Assembly: GCF_002835465.1 (NCBI RefSeq)
Contig: NZ_PIZM01000006.1
Span: 310,001-374,000 of the forward strand
Direction of reading: 5' to 3'
Source of the DNA: Psychromonas sp. psych-6C06
GTDB taxonomy: Bacteria > Pseudomonadota > Gammaproteobacteria > Enterobacterales > Psychromonadaceae
Length of the DNA: 64,000 nt
Positions 27,162 through 36,793 of this stretch are shown in pieces. The position numbers were made by a program, and so were the translations under genes. Position 1 is the first letter of the stretch. Every line of letters begins with the position of its first letter. The notes below the pieces were generated by a model that was not told the DNA's origin, did not search any database, and saw nothing but the letters and a program-made list of their open reading frames with translations.

Positions 27162-27911
27162 ATGTGGATTGGGGTTGTAAGCCTCTTCCCGGAGATGTTT
27201 CGGGCCATAAGCGAAAACGGGGTAACAGGTCGAGCGATTAAAAATAATCTGCTCTCTATCCAAACATGGAATCCTCGTGATTTTACGATGGATAAACATA
27301 GAACGGTCGATGATCGTCCCTATGGTGGTGGTCCTGGTATGTTGATGATGGTGCAACCTTTACGGGATGCAATCAACGCAGCAAAGCAGGCCGCAAGAGA
27401 AGCAGGACACGAGGCTAAGGTTATCTACCTTTCCCCTCAAGGCAGACGTTTAGACCATTGTGGTGCACAGGAACTATCTTCAAGCTCTGATGCTTTGATT
27501 TTAGTTGCCGGACGTTACGAAGGTATAGACGAGCGCATAATTGAAAGCTTAATCGACGAAGAGTGGTCGGTAGGTGATTATGTGTTAAGTGGTGGTGAGC
27601 TACCAGCCATGATTTTAATTGATGCTGTGGTACGTTTTGTACCAGGTGTCTTAGGTCATGTCTTATCAGCTGAGCAAGACTCCTTTGCGGATGGATTGCT
27701 TGATTGTCCTCACTATACTCGGCCCGAGGTGTTAGATGGAAAATCTGTACCGAGTGTTTTATTAAGTGGTGATCATGAGAAAATTCGTCTTTGGCGATTG
27801 GAACAGTCATTACAACGCACGAAAACTAGGCGTCCTGATTTATTAAATGATCTAGCTCTGACTGACGAGCAAGTTAAATTACTTGCTGCTCTGGAAAGTG
27901 ACTCCCACTAA
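27162..27911 (+). CDS. trmD: tRNA (guanine-N1)-methyltransferase TrmD
   Basis: Methylates G37 of tRNAs that read CNN codons, preventing frameshifts. It has 249 residues. The SPOUT-class trefoil knot is visible in [23 protein letters not shown] and [17 protein letters not shown]. The ATG follows AGGAGAAAAGCG, 19 bp after rimM. Confidence 0.98.
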   Translation: MWIGVVSLFPEMFRAISENGVTGRAIKNNLLSIQTWNPRDFTMDKHRTVDDRPYGGGPGMLMMVQPLRDAINAAKQAAREAGHEAKVIYLSPQGRRLDHCGAQELSSSSDALILVAGRYEGIDERIIESLIDEEWSVGDYVLSGGELPAMILIDAVVRFVPGVLGHVLSAEQDSFADGLLDCPHYTRPEVLDGKSVPSVLLSGDHEKIRLWRLEQSLQRTKTRRPDLLNDLALTDEQVKLLAALESDSH

Positions 27912-27952
27912 CCAGCGATGTTATCGGCTAACTAGATATAAAAGGTATTAAA

Positions 27953-28309
27953 ATGAGCAATATTATACAAGCAATTGAAAACGAACAGTTACGTACAGAC
28001 ATCCCTGAGTTTGCACAAGGTGATACTGTTGTTGTACGTGTTCGCGTAAAAGAGGGTGATAAAGAGCGTCTTCAAGCATTTGAAGGTGTTGTAATCGCTA
28101 AGCGTAACCGTGGTTTACACTCAAACTTCACAGTTCGTAAAATGTCGAGCAGCGAAGGTGTTGAGCGTGTATTCCAAACACATAGCCCACTTGTAGGAAG
28201 CGTTGAAGTTAAACGTCGTGGTGTGGTTCGCCAAGCTAAACTTTACTACTTACGTGAACTTACTGGTAAAGCTGCTCGTATTAAAGAGAAGCTTGGTAAA
28301 AAGAAATAA
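27953..28309 (+). CDS. rplS: Ribosomal protein L19
   Basis: 118-residue large-subunit protein at the 30S-50S bridge. [32 protein letters not shown] and [36 protein letters not shown] are full-length family signatures. Last gene of the operon, ended by the terminator at 28350. Confidence 0.98.
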   Translation: MSNIIQAIENEQLRTDIPEFAQGDTVVVRVRVKEGDKERLQAFEGVVIAKRNRGLHSNFTVRKMSSSEGVERVFQTHSPLVGSVEVKRRGVVRQAKLYYLRELTGKAARIKEKLGKKK

Positions 28310-28349
28310 TCTTTTTATCCAATTGTAAGTAATACCATCTAGGTATACC

Positions 28350-28378
28350 AAGGCTCGCTTTTGCGGGCCTTTTTTTTC
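28350..28378 (+). terminator. Terminator of the rpsP-rplS operon
   Basis: AGGCTCGC-TTTT-GCGGGCCT stem with one G-T pair, followed by eight T. Confidence 0.85.
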
Positions 28379-28406
28379 ATTTTATTTTGTAGAGGGGCAT
28401 TAATCG

Positions 28407-28775
28407 GTGAATGCGTTAAAACGCTATTGTCTAATGGTCATCGCCTTTGTGAGTATCCTATTAGGCCTCATTGGTATTGTGTTACCACTCCTCCCTACCA
28501 CGCCCTTTTTTATTCTAGCGTTAGCTTGCTTTGCACGGAGTTCAACACGCTTCCATAAGCAGTTATTAAACGCGCCTTATATTGGTAAAACATTAACTGA
28601 CTGGCAGCAGCGTAAGTGCATTGACAAACAACGAAAATTGCAAATACAGCTTATCGTTGTAGCTAGTTTTACCCTATCGTTTTACTTATTAAACCACTAT
28701 TTCTATGTGCAAATATTATTGCTATTTATTATGCTGATCTTATTGTTCTTTATTCGACGTATTAAAGAATGCTGA
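28407..28775 (+). CDS. YbaN-like inner-membrane protein (DUF454)
   Basis: 122 residues, GTG start after AGAGGGG. LGLIGIVLPLLPTTPFFILALACFARSS is the DUF454 signature; about three hydrophobic segments. The function is not known; some relatives lie near haem or DNA-polymerase genes. It ends inside the 3' end of the convergent histidine kinase gene (36-bp overlap). Confidence 0.88.
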   Translation: MNALKRYCLMVIAFVSILLGLIGIVLPLLPTTPFFILALACFARSSTRFHKQLLNAPYIGKTLTDWQQRKCIDKQRKLQIQLIVVASFTLSFYLLNHYFYVQILLLFIMLILLFFIRRIKEC

Positions 28776-30692
28776 ATGGCTTGATTCAATATACGCATTA
28801 AATACTGGTAGTGTGATAATAAAGCGTGTGAATGCGTTTACTTCTGATTCTACTTCAATGGTTCCGCCATGGCGCTTAATGATCTGAGAGCATATGGTGA
28901 GGCCAATACCTAGTCCAAAGTTGCCTTCGCTTTTGCTGGTATAGTTAAGTTCAAATATCTTATCTAAAATAGCATTGGGGATACCGGGGCCATTATCTTC
29001 AATAACAACCTGGATCATCGGAGATTCGTCGTAGGGAAGGTATAAAGTTGATATCTGTATCTCTCCTTTATTTCCTGTCGCATCAATAGCGTTAGAAATA
29101 ATATTGGTCCATACCTGCTCCAGTTCAATTGGATGGCATTCTATCTGTGGTAATTGTTGGTATTCCTTTGTGACTCGGTAGTTTTTTAATTTACTTTCAA
29201 AAATAATTAGCGTCTCTTCAATTCCTTCATGAATATCGGTGGGGGCTGCCGATGCACTATCTTGTCCTGCATAATGTTTTAAGCTTTTGACTAAATCAGC
29301 AATGCGCGTTGCACAGGCATTACTATTTCTTAAAATGGTGCCGACTTGATGATATTGACTAAGTAGATTGACTGTTTGTGTAAAGTCTCGCTGCGCTGTG
29401 GTAGGAATATCGACCCTATCTAAAGCCATATTGACTAACTTCTTGGCAATGTTTTTATCTTTAACCGTTTTTAATAGTTTTTTGGTGCGAGCGCGCACTT
29501 CCGATGTGGATAACGGTGTTACTGTTAATCCCTGTTGTAGTGTTTTACTTACCAAGTTTGCAAATTCACTTTTACTTCCATGGCGAAGTAATGTCGATAT
29601 AAGTGTAATGAGTGACTCTGAGCCTCGTAAAATGGCTGCTACAGGGTTATTAAGTTCATGCGCAACACCAGAAACAAGTTGTCCTAATACTGCCATTTTC
29701 TCGCTTTCGATAAGATGGTTGTGTGCTACATCTAACGATTTTAGTGTTTCTTGTAGCGCAAGCTCAGTGGAGATACTGTGTTGTAAACGGCGATTAAAGT
29801 TGCGTAGTAGGAGGTTAGTGAAAGGTGCTAATAATGAAGTATTGGACTGCATTATTTGCGAAAAAATCACATTATCGAGCTTTAACACTTCTGTATCTAC
29901 GATAGCTATGCCGGTACTAAATGCAGCTTCTTCAGTCAAAAAGGACATACCTCCCACCATGCTACCTGCCTGCATAATGGTAATGTCTTGTGTTTCTCCT
30001 TGCGCATTACGCTTTTTGAGTAAAACCTTGCCTTTGATGATAAACCATAAATAACGGTTCTTTTGTCCCTCGCGCGTCAGGATATGGTTTGCATGGTAAC
30101 TACGTCGAATATTATGCTCATCGTTGTTTTCTAATATTTTATACAACGATGTAATCACTAAATGGGAGAGCTCGCTATCGCTATATAGCGAATAATCCAG
30201 AAATTTGTCTTTAAACTCACTGGTCGCTTTCGTGCTGTTGTGAGCTACTGATTCAGTTTGATTGATAGTTAGCTCGTTATTATCTGATTGCGATAATTTC
30301 TTACGCTGATGATGCGTTAGAGAGTAATTACTTATTTGTGTCTGAATCAGCTTTTTGAATGACGATTTTTGATAAGGTAATTGCAAAAAGTAATCGATGT
30401 GACCTTGATTTATACATTCAATCACCTGTGATAGAGAAGGAGATTGCGCATAAATAATCTTACGAATTAATTGGCATTGTGAATATCTGAAAAGTGATAG
30501 TGCATTACCATCATCAAGGCATTGTGCTGATAAAATTAACGCAATTTCGGTGCTATTTTGCAAAATAAACTTGCTAGCCTGCGCTAAGTTATTTGCCTCA
30601 GCAATATGTAATATACCATCTAACGGTTGAAGATCTTGTTTGATCTGAATAAGGCGCTCGCAGTCACTGTCTACGCATAACAGGGTTAGCAT
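28740..30692 (-). CDS. Histidine kinase with pseudo-receiver and cyclic-nucleotide-binding domains
   Basis: Cytoplasmic sensor of 650 residues. Residues 1-125 look like a receiver domain, but the phospho-acceptor position reads ALILSAQ with Ser55 in place of Asp, so it is probably not phosphorylated. Residues about 185-305 form a cNMP/CRP-like beta-roll (GKVLLKKRNAQGE...GSMVGGMSFLTEEAAFSTGI). HisKA follows with His345 in SGVAHELNNPVAAI, a long insert (about 355-450), then HATPase motifs (N box WTNIISNAIDAT, G boxes DNGPGIP and GNFGLGIGLTIC). ATG 30692 follows GGAG. No cognate regulator is adjacent. Confidence 0.88.
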   Translation of the reverse strand: MLTLLCVDSDCERLIQIKQDLQPLDGILHIAEANNLAQASKFILQNSTEIALILSAQCLDDGNALSLFRYSQCQLIRKIIYAQSPSLSQVIECINQGHIDYFLQLPYQKSSFKKLIQTQISNYSLTHHQRKKLSQSDNNELTINQTESVAHNSTKATSEFKDKFLDYSLYSDSELSHLVITSLYKILENNDEHNIRRSYHANHILTREGQKNRYLWFIIKGKVLLKKRNAQGETQDITIMQAGSMVGGMSFLTEEAAFSTGIAIVDTEVLKLDNVIFSQIMQSNTSLLAPFTNLLLRNFNRRLQHSISTELALQETLKSLDVAHNHLIESEKMAVLGQLVSGVAHELNNPVAAILRGSESLITLISTLLRHGSKSEFANLVSKTLQQGLTVTPLSTSEVRARTKKLLKTVKDKNIAKKLVNMALDRVDIPTTAQRDFTQTVNLLSQYHQVGTILRNSNACATRIADLVKSLKHYAGQDSASAAPTDIHEGIEETLIIFESKLKNYRVTKEYQQLPQIECHPIELEQVWTNIISNAIDATGNKGEIQISTLYLPYDESPMIQVVIEDNGPGIPNAILDKIFELNYTSKSEGNFGLGIGLTICSQIIKRHGGTIEVESEVNAFTRFIITLPVFNAYIESSHSAFFNTSNKEQ

Positions 30693-30820
30693 CTCTAATA
30701 CTCCGCAATGTAAGCTGTGCTTAGTATAGATTGCGCGTCAGTATCTGTATGCGCTAGCCTGCCAGTCTTATGACATTTATCAATTGTGCCCCTCGTGAAA
30801 TAATAAAAATGTGATAATCT

Positions 30821-31143
30821 TAGGGTCTGTTGAACTTTGCCGTTTAAATTTTGTTCAACACAACGCGTTTTGAACAAGGCAGACGGAATGTAGCTTAGTC
30901 ATTCTAAGGTAATTTCGTCTAACGCAGGACAGAGCGTGTTGTGTTGAACCCGAAGGGCAACATTTGTTGACCATTTTTACTGCGTTTTCGCCTATTGATG
31001 TGGAATAACCACACGGCATAGGCTCAGCCTTGTATAAACAGCAAAATGGCTCTTTATTTTGTATTGCGTGGTATTGACGAAGTCATTACTGCAATAGCCA
31101 ACAAATTGTTGCAAAAATAAACTCGAAAGATCAACAGACCCTA
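30821..31143 (-). mobile_element. MITE-like element family A, copy A2 (inverted)
   Basis: 323 bp, the reverse complement of the 22554 copy except for an internal gap of about 58 bp. Outer ends are TAGGGTCTGTTGAACTTT and GAAAGATCAACAGACCCTA, so one TIR has a change (AACTTT versus ATCTTT). It lies in the hldE upstream region, ending 34 bp before its ATG. Confidence 0.85.
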
Positions 31144-31177
31144 GTAGTCAGCAATATTAAATTATAAGAGAGAGAAA

Positions 31178-32608
31178 ATGAGAATAACATTACCCGAATA
31201 TGAAAATGCACAAGTATTAATTGTTGGCGATGTAATGTTAGACCGTTATTGGCATGGGCCAACTGGACGTATTTCTCCGGAGGCGCCTGTACCTGTGGTA
31301 AAAGTTGAGCAAATTGAAGAGCGCCCAGGTGGTGCCGCTAACGTTGCACTGAATGTTGCTGCATTAGGGGCTAAGGCGCGTTTAATTGGTTTAGTTGGCG
31401 ATGATGAGGCGGCCGTTGCACTTGCGAAAGGGTTGCAATCAGTACATGTGGCAACTGATTTTGTGACTGTTGATAACTTTCCTACGATCACCAAGCTACG
31501 AGTATTAAGCCGTCATCAGCAATTATTACGTCTAGATTTCGAAGAAGCCTTTCATGATATCGACAGCACACCTATTTTGACCAAGATGGAAGCGGGATTA
31601 GTCGCTGAAAATAGTGTTGTTATTTTATCGGATTATGCGAAAGGCTCATTATCTGATGTGCAAAAAATGATTCAACTTGCGAAGTCAAAAAATATTAAAG
31701 TTTTGATCGATCCAAAAGGATCTGACTTTGAAAAATATCGCGGAGCAACCTTATTAACTCCTAATTTATCAGAGTTTGAAGCGGTTGTTGGTCACTGCAA
31801 AACGGATCAAGAGTTAGTGGAACGTGCGCTGAAATTAATTAAAAAGTTCGACCTGGAAGCGATGTTAGTGACACGCAGTGAACATGGCATGACACTGATT
31901 AGAGAGGGAGTTGAACCTTTTCACCTGCCAACTCAAGCGCAGGAAGTCTATGATGTAACTGGGGCGGGTGATACGGTTATTTCGGTGTTAGCTACATCAC
32001 TCGCAGCAGGGAGCTCTTTTGAAGATGCTTGTACGTTAGCTAATGCTGGTGCTGGAGTTGTTGTTGGAAAAATTGGAACTTCAACAGTCAATACGATTGA
32101 ACTTGCTAACGCTGTTTATAGTCAGCAAGAGATTGGTTTTGGTGCGCTTTCGGAAGAACAGTTAAAAGTAGCTGTACAACTTGCTCAACATCGAGGTGAA
32201 AAAGTAGTAATGACTAACGGTTGCTTCGATATTTTACATGCTGGCCATGTTTCTTATCTAAACACTGCCCGCGAACAGGGAGAGCGTTTAATCGTTGCTG
32301 TAAATAGTGATGACTCTGTGCGTGGATTAAAAGGCCCTGGCCGTCCTGTTAATCCAGTCGATCGCCGTATGGCAGTGCTTGCTGGGTTAGGTGCGGTAGA
32401 TTGGGTGATTGAGTTCACCGAAGAGACACCACAACGCCTTATTGCAAATATTTTACCGGATATGCTAGTAAAGGGCGGTGATTACAAAGTTGAAGAGATT
32501 GCCGGTGGTGCAGAGGTTATTGAAAATGGCGGTGAGGTGCGTGTATTGCAATTTGAAGAAGGTTGCTCTACGACTGAAATAATTAAAACGATTCGTAATG
32601 AACAATAA
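31178..32608 (+). CDS. hldE: Bifunctional heptose-7-phosphate kinase/heptose-1-phosphate adenylyltransferase
   Basis: Two steps of ADP-heptose synthesis for the LPS inner core. It has 476 residues. The N-terminal ribokinase-type domain (about 1-318) carries [27 protein letters not shown] and the GAGDTV anion hole. The C-terminal nucleotidyltransferase (about 345-476) carries [16 protein letters not shown] with the HxGH motif and VKGGDYK. The ATG follows AGAGAGAG. Repeat A2 sits directly upstream, so any promoter must be within it or in the short 34-bp gap (inference). Confidence 0.98.
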   Translation: MRITLPEYENAQVLIVGDVMLDRYWHGPTGRISPEAPVPVVKVEQIEERPGGAANVALNVAALGAKARLIGLVGDDEAAVALAKGLQSVHVATDFVTVDNFPTITKLRVLSRHQQLLRLDFEEAFHDIDSTPILTKMEAGLVAENSVVILSDYAKGSLSDVQKMIQLAKSKNIKVLIDPKGSDFEKYRGATLLTPNLSEFEAVVGHCKTDQELVERALKLIKKFDLEAMLVTRSEHGMTLIREGVEPFHLPTQAQEVYDVTGAGDTVISVLATSLAAGSSFEDACTLANAGAGVVVGKIGTSTVNTIELANAVYSQQEIGFGALSEEQLKVAVQLAQHRGEKVVMTNGCFDILHAGHVSYLNTAREQGERLIVAVNSDDSVRGLKGPGRPVNPVDRRMAVLAGLGAVDWVIEFTEETPQRLIANILPDMLVKGGDYKVEEIAGGAEVIENGGEVRVLQFEEGCSTTEIIKTIRNEQ

Positions 32609-32620
32609 TTTTTAGGGACA

Positions 32621-32648
32621 AAAAGGGGCTAGTTTAGCCCCTTAAAAA
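32621..32648. terminator. Bidirectional terminator between hldE and the astacin gene
   Basis: AAAAAGGGGCTA-GTT-TAGCCCCTTAAAAA: A-rich and T-rich feet on either side, between two convergent genes. Confidence 0.75.
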
Positions 32649-32660
32649 ACACACTCTAGA

Positions 32661-34313
32661 TTAACAATTTGAAACAAAGCTCCAAATTCCCCACTGTTCA
32701 CTATTAGTTTCAGGTGAGTTACCTTTAGTCCACCAGTTTGCGCGGTAAATTTTACCATTGATGCTACTTGTATCACCTGTGTTGTACACTTTACTTGCAT
32801 CCCAAGCACCATTACAAGCCCCTGTTGGTGGCTCTGTCGGAGTGGTTGCTTTTTTAACAGTCACTGATTTAGTCAACGATTTTTGTGCGCCTTTGTCATC
32901 CGTAACCGTCAATGTAACTTGATAATTACCCGCTTGCGCATAGGTATGCGTTGGCGCTGATGCTGAACTTGTATTGTTATCGCCAAAGTTCCATACATTT
33001 TTTGCAATGCTACCATCACTATCAGTTGATTGGTTACTAAACACAACCCTTAAGTTATCAGCTTTTGCTGTAAAGGCTGCTGTTGGTAGTTGGTTTTCCA
33101 CCGGTATTGTTGGTGCTGCACTGTAGTTTGCGGTTAGTTGTACATTTGCAAAATTTGCATAGCCTTCAAGCATGACATGATAAGTGCCCACTGCATTTTC
33201 AAGAGTACAACTTTCTATATTACCATCTTTCCATGGGCGACAATCATAGCTACTCGAAGAGGGTTTATTACCTTTTTTAACGTATAAGTCAGCATCACCG
33301 CTACCACCTTGAATGTTCACTGTTAAGCGACTGCTTGTCGGAACATTAATGGTATAGAACACTTGCTCAGCTTTGTTACCACTACTTGTAACAGTGTTAC
33401 CATTTGTTAGTACGGTATCAACTGGTTTAGGCGGTGTAGTGCCACTTTTCTTGCCATAAACTTGTTGTAACGCTGCGATATCAAGGTCGGTTAATCGACT
33501 ACGCTGACCTAGCTCTGAGTTAGCAACATTAGGGTTTTTTGATGTGATTGTTGCTTGGCCGTTAGTGCTAAACGCACGGTATCCATAATGCATGATTGAT
33601 TTTACATCGTAAGGTCCAATCGAGGCGGTAACACTTGCGCCTTTATTGAAGTTACTTTCCATGCCCGGTTTGATATTTTCCCAATGAATATTAACGTGTT
33701 GATCACGATCTGCACGTGATTGTTCGTGATAAAACCCTAAAGCGTGCAAAAATTCATGGGCAATGATACCTGTTTTACCACAACCCGGCCCAATAGAAAC
33801 AGGTTGCTTTGAACCTGTTCGACCTACATATGAGTAACAGCCATCACCACGAATAATTTCAATATAACCAGCTTCATTACTACGTTCAACAAAGGTGACA
33901 TTAGCAACACTTTCTATCCACTGCATTGCGTTTAAAATAGTTATTTTGTCGTTACCTGGAACGCTTGATGTAAAGGTATAAGGGACAATGCCATTTGGCC
34001 AAGTTGTTTTCCCTCCCCAAGAAGCTTTTGCTAAAAAGCTATCATCATCAAAATCGCTGATCACAAATGAAGGAACACCCTCAGCTTGCAGTTCGTGGTG
34101 TTCACCAAGAATAATATCTCCTTCATAAACGGCTACATCCTGACCATCTAAAGATTTTAATTGGTAATCTACCTGTGTATTTTCACCTAAAACTGTCGCT
34201 TGCTCTGTGCTAGTACTTTGGTATTGCACATTCACTGATTCTTCAGTGGCCGCATTTACGGTGAATGGTAATAGGCCGAGCGCTAATACAATTTTGTTTA
34301 GCTTGTATTTCAT
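32661..34313 (-). CDS. Secreted astacin-type metalloprotease with PPC, PKD and chitin-binding modules
   Basis: Exported zinc protease of 550 residues. A signal peptide (MKYKLNKIVLALGLLPFTVNA) and a propeptide-like part to about residue 90 are followed by an M12A catalytic domain with AHEFLHALGFYHEQSRADRD (zinc His residues and Glu) and SIMHYG (Met-turn with Tyr). After it come a PPC domain (GSGDADLYVKKG...), a PKD domain (FSNQSTDSDGSIAKNVWNFGD) and a C-terminal CBM5/12-like module (AWDASKVYNTGDTSSINGKIYRANWWTKG). It probably degrades protein on chitinous or particulate matter (inference). ATG 34313 follows AAGGATAA. Gene stands alone. Confidence 0.93.
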   Translation of the reverse strand: MKYKLNKIVLALGLLPFTVNAATEESVNVQYQSTSTEQATVLGENTQVDYQLKSLDGQDVAVYEGDIILGEHHELQAEGVPSFVISDFDDDSFLAKASWGGKTTWPNGIVPYTFTSSVPGNDKITILNAMQWIESVANVTFVERSNEAGYIEIIRGDGCYSYVGRTGSKQPVSIGPGCGKTGIIAHEFLHALGFYHEQSRADRDQHVNIHWENIKPGMESNFNKGASVTASIGPYDVKSIMHYGYRAFSTNGQATITSKNPNVANSELGQRSRLTDLDIAALQQVYGKKSGTTPPKPVDTVLTNGNTVTSSGNKAEQVFYTINVPTSSRLTVNIQGGSGDADLYVKKGNKPSSSSYDCRPWKDGNIESCTLENAVGTYHVMLEGYANFANVQLTANYSAAPTIPVENQLPTAAFTAKADNLRVVFSNQSTDSDGSIAKNVWNFGDNNTSSASAPTHTYAQAGNYQVTLTVTDDKGAQKSLTKSVTVKKATTPTEPPTGACNGAWDASKVYNTGDTSSINGKIYRANWWTKGNSPETNSEQWGIWSFVSNC

Positions 34314-34543
34314 ATCTTATCCTTAAGGTATTAAAAAATATTGTCAATAACTTATAATTGACAAATCATTTTGACAGTTAAGTAAGAATAAGTCTTTGAA
34401 GTTGCTCGAGGATATATAGGAAATAAAGTTAATTTTTAACAAGATATTAACAGTGGGGGGAGAATATGGCTTGCTGGGCTAGAGCGAGTAACCGACAATG
34501 AAAAGATGCCAGCTACTCGTTTATATATGAAAAAGAAAATTAA

Positions 34544-35887
34544 TTAAGGTGTTTGCGTTGTTTCTTCCGGATCTGCTTTTGGATCAACTACAACTAAACC
34601 TGCTGATACTAATGCAATATCTTCTTCAGAAAGGGTACCTGCAGAGTATTTCAGTTGTAACATGTTAATAATGTAATCGTAGCGAGCATTAGCCAACTGA
34701 TTCTCTGATGCATACAAGCTACGAGTTGCATCCAGTACATCAACAATAGTACGTGTTCCAACTTCAAAGCCGGCTTCTGTCGCTTCTAGTGCACTTTTTG
34801 ATGAAATCACCGTCTGTTCATAAGCGTTAATCGAGCTTAATGATGCACGCACATTATTAAAACCACTATTAATTTGTGCTTCAGTGCTACGGAAGGTTTG
34901 TACTAAATCTTCACTTGCCATTACATAGCCGTACTGTGCTTGTTTAACACGAGAAGTGATTGCACCACCCGTATATAAAGGTACGTTTAAGCTAATGCCG
35001 ACAGAGCCATTGCTCATATCTACGTCACGTGCATCGATATCATAATCAGTATTGTTATAACCCAAACCGGCTGTGAAATCTAAAGTCGGTAAGTGACCCG
35101 TTTCAGCTAAGTCAATTTGCATTTTCGCAAGCTCTTTCGAGATGCGCTTTTCATGAAGCTGTAAATTGTGTTCAAGTGCTTTATTGCGCCAGAATTTAAC
35201 ATCGCCAGATAACTCTTCAGGATCAAAGGTTTCAGTATTAAGGTAAGAGATATTTAGCACATCTTCACCTGTTAATTCACGTAGCACATAGTAGCTGTTG
35301 GCTAAGGTATTTTCGGCTGAAATAAGATCGGCATTGGTACGATCATATTCTGCTTGTGCTTCATGCACATCAGTAATTGCAATTAAACCAACATCAAAAC
35401 GCTGTTTGGTTTGCTCAAGTTGGCGTTCGACAGCACGCTTATTGGCTTTTACTGACTTCACTGCCTCGTCGGCACGCAAAACATCAAAATAAGCCGTTGA
35501 GGTACGCAATAATAAAGTTTGTGCTGCATATCCATAAATAGTAGCGTATTGAGTTGCTTGTTTTTCAGAAATATCAAGTTGTTGCCAGTATGAGCCATTA
35601 TAAATCGACTGGCTTAAGCTTAGGTTTGCACCGTAGTTTGAGTTTGTAGCTGTATCTTCACTTGCTTTGGTATAACCGGCATTTAGTCCAAAGCCTATTT
35701 GTGGTAACAATGCTGCATCTGCTTCACTGATTTTTTCACGAAATAGGTCGTATTGCGCTTTGCTTTTCAGGATAACAGGGTCTTTAAATTTGGCCGTTTG
35801 ATAAACTTGTAATAAGTTATCTGCATTGACCGCTGAATGAAATGTGGTTAACGCTATTATTGAAGCGACAGAGAATCGTTTGATCAT
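34544..35887 (-). CDS. tolC: Outer-membrane channel TolC
   Basis: Trimeric exit duct for tripartite efflux pumps and type I secretion. It has 447 residues from ATG 35887; a GTG one codon upstream is less likely. Signal peptide MIKRFSVASIIALTTFHSAVNA, then the two OEP repeats (VYQTAKFKDPVILKSKAQYDLFREKISEADAALLPQIG and RTIVDVLDATRSLYASENQLANARYDYIINMLQLKYSAGTL). Divergent from nudF, the conserved enterobacterial order. The C-terminal tail is short and acidic. Confidence 0.96.
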   Translation of the reverse strand: MIKRFSVASIIALTTFHSAVNADNLLQVYQTAKFKDPVILKSKAQYDLFREKISEADAALLPQIGFGLNAGYTKASEDTATNSNYGANLSLSQSIYNGSYWQQLDISEKQATQYATIYGYAAQTLLLRTSTAYFDVLRADEAVKSVKANKRAVERQLEQTKQRFDVGLIAITDVHEAQAEYDRTNADLISAENTLANSYYVLRELTGEDVLNISYLNTETFDPEELSGDVKFWRNKALEHNLQLHEKRISKELAKMQIDLAETGHLPTLDFTAGLGYNNTDYDIDARDVDMSNGSVGISLNVPLYTGGAITSRVKQAQYGYVMASEDLVQTFRSTEAQINSGFNNVRASLSSINAYEQTVISSKSALEATEAGFEVGTRTIVDVLDATRSLYASENQLANARYDYIINMLQLKYSAGTLSEEDIALVSAGLVVVDPKADPEETTQTP

Positions 35888-36003
35888 CACAAGGTTTCCT
35901 ATTTTAGGTATCTGTTTTTTAATTGAATCAGGCTAGCATATAATCCGCTAAGTATATTATAAAATATGAAATTGTTATCTATAAAAAGAGAGGTTAACAG
36001 CAA

Positions 36004-36639
36004 ATGAACAAACATTCACTTTTGAGTGGCCATAATGAAGCTACTTTTGGTAAAAAAGATCTACAGATACTTGATAAGAAGCCATTATATAACGGCTTTT
36101 TCCAGTGCAATAAATATACCTTTAAGCATAAATTGTTTGCCGGTGGCTGGAGCCCTGAAATTCAACGAGAAATTTTTGAACGTGGTCATGCTGCTGCGGT
36201 CTTACCTTACGATAAAGAAAATGATGCCGTAGTGCTTATTGAGCAATTTCGTTTTGGTGCCATTGAGACAGAGCTATCTCCTTGGTTATTGGAATTAGTG
36301 GCTGGCATTATTGAGCCTGGTGAAGAAGCCGTTGAAGTTATTCAACGTGAAGCGCAAGAGGAAGCGGGGCTGATCATAGAATCGAGCCAGTTTATAATGA
36401 ATTGTCTACTAAGTCCGGGCGGTTCAACTGAGCATGTTGATATTTTTGTTGGTGCTGTAGATAGCACAAAAGCACAGGGCTTACATGGTTTAGAAGAGGA
36501 AGGTGAAGACATTCGCGTGCATGTCGTACCAAGAGAAACTGCATATCAATGGGTGCTAGAGGGAAAAATTAATAACTCTGCAACCGTCATTGCTCTCTTG
36601 TGGTTACAAATAAATAAAGATAATGGTCTGACCCTGTAA
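36004..36639 (+). CDS. nudF: ADP-ribose pyrophosphatase NudF
   Basis: Nudix hydrolase splitting ADP-ribose to AMP and ribose 5-phosphate; 211 residues. The Nudix box GIIEPGEEAVEVIQREAQEEAGL is complete, and LSPGGSTEHVDIFVG is the ADPRase-type motif after it. The ATG follows GAGAGGTTAACAGCAA. Divergent from tolC. yqiB, usual between nudF and cpdA in enterobacteria, is absent here. Confidence 0.95.
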   Translation: MNKHSLLSGHNEATFGKKDLQILDKKPLYNGFFQCNKYTFKHKLFAGGWSPEIQREIFERGHAAAVLPYDKENDAVVLIEQFRFGAIETELSPWLLELVAGIIEPGEEAVEVIQREAQEEAGLIIESSQFIMNCLLSPGGSTEHVDIFVGAVDSTKAQGLHGLEEEGEDIRVHVVPRETAYQWVLEGKINNSATVIALLWLQINKDNGLTL

Positions 36640-36793
36640 AAGTAAATTGAGGCATCACCTACATTTTTAACCATTAGTGCATCTTCGATTACACACAAAT
36701 GATAAAATTGCGTACTCGCTCGGTGACTAATAAAGTGCTTAATTTATAATCACCGCAACGTAATTGGATCATAAATTTAGATTAATAGGTGCT

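Noticed and set aside
27421-27810. 129-codon minus-strand open frame inside trmD
   Set aside because: Shadow frame in a complete and conserved TrmD gene.
29368-30054. 228-codon open frame on the plus strand inside the histidine kinase
   Set aside because: Antisense shadow of a well supported kinase; low-complexity composition.
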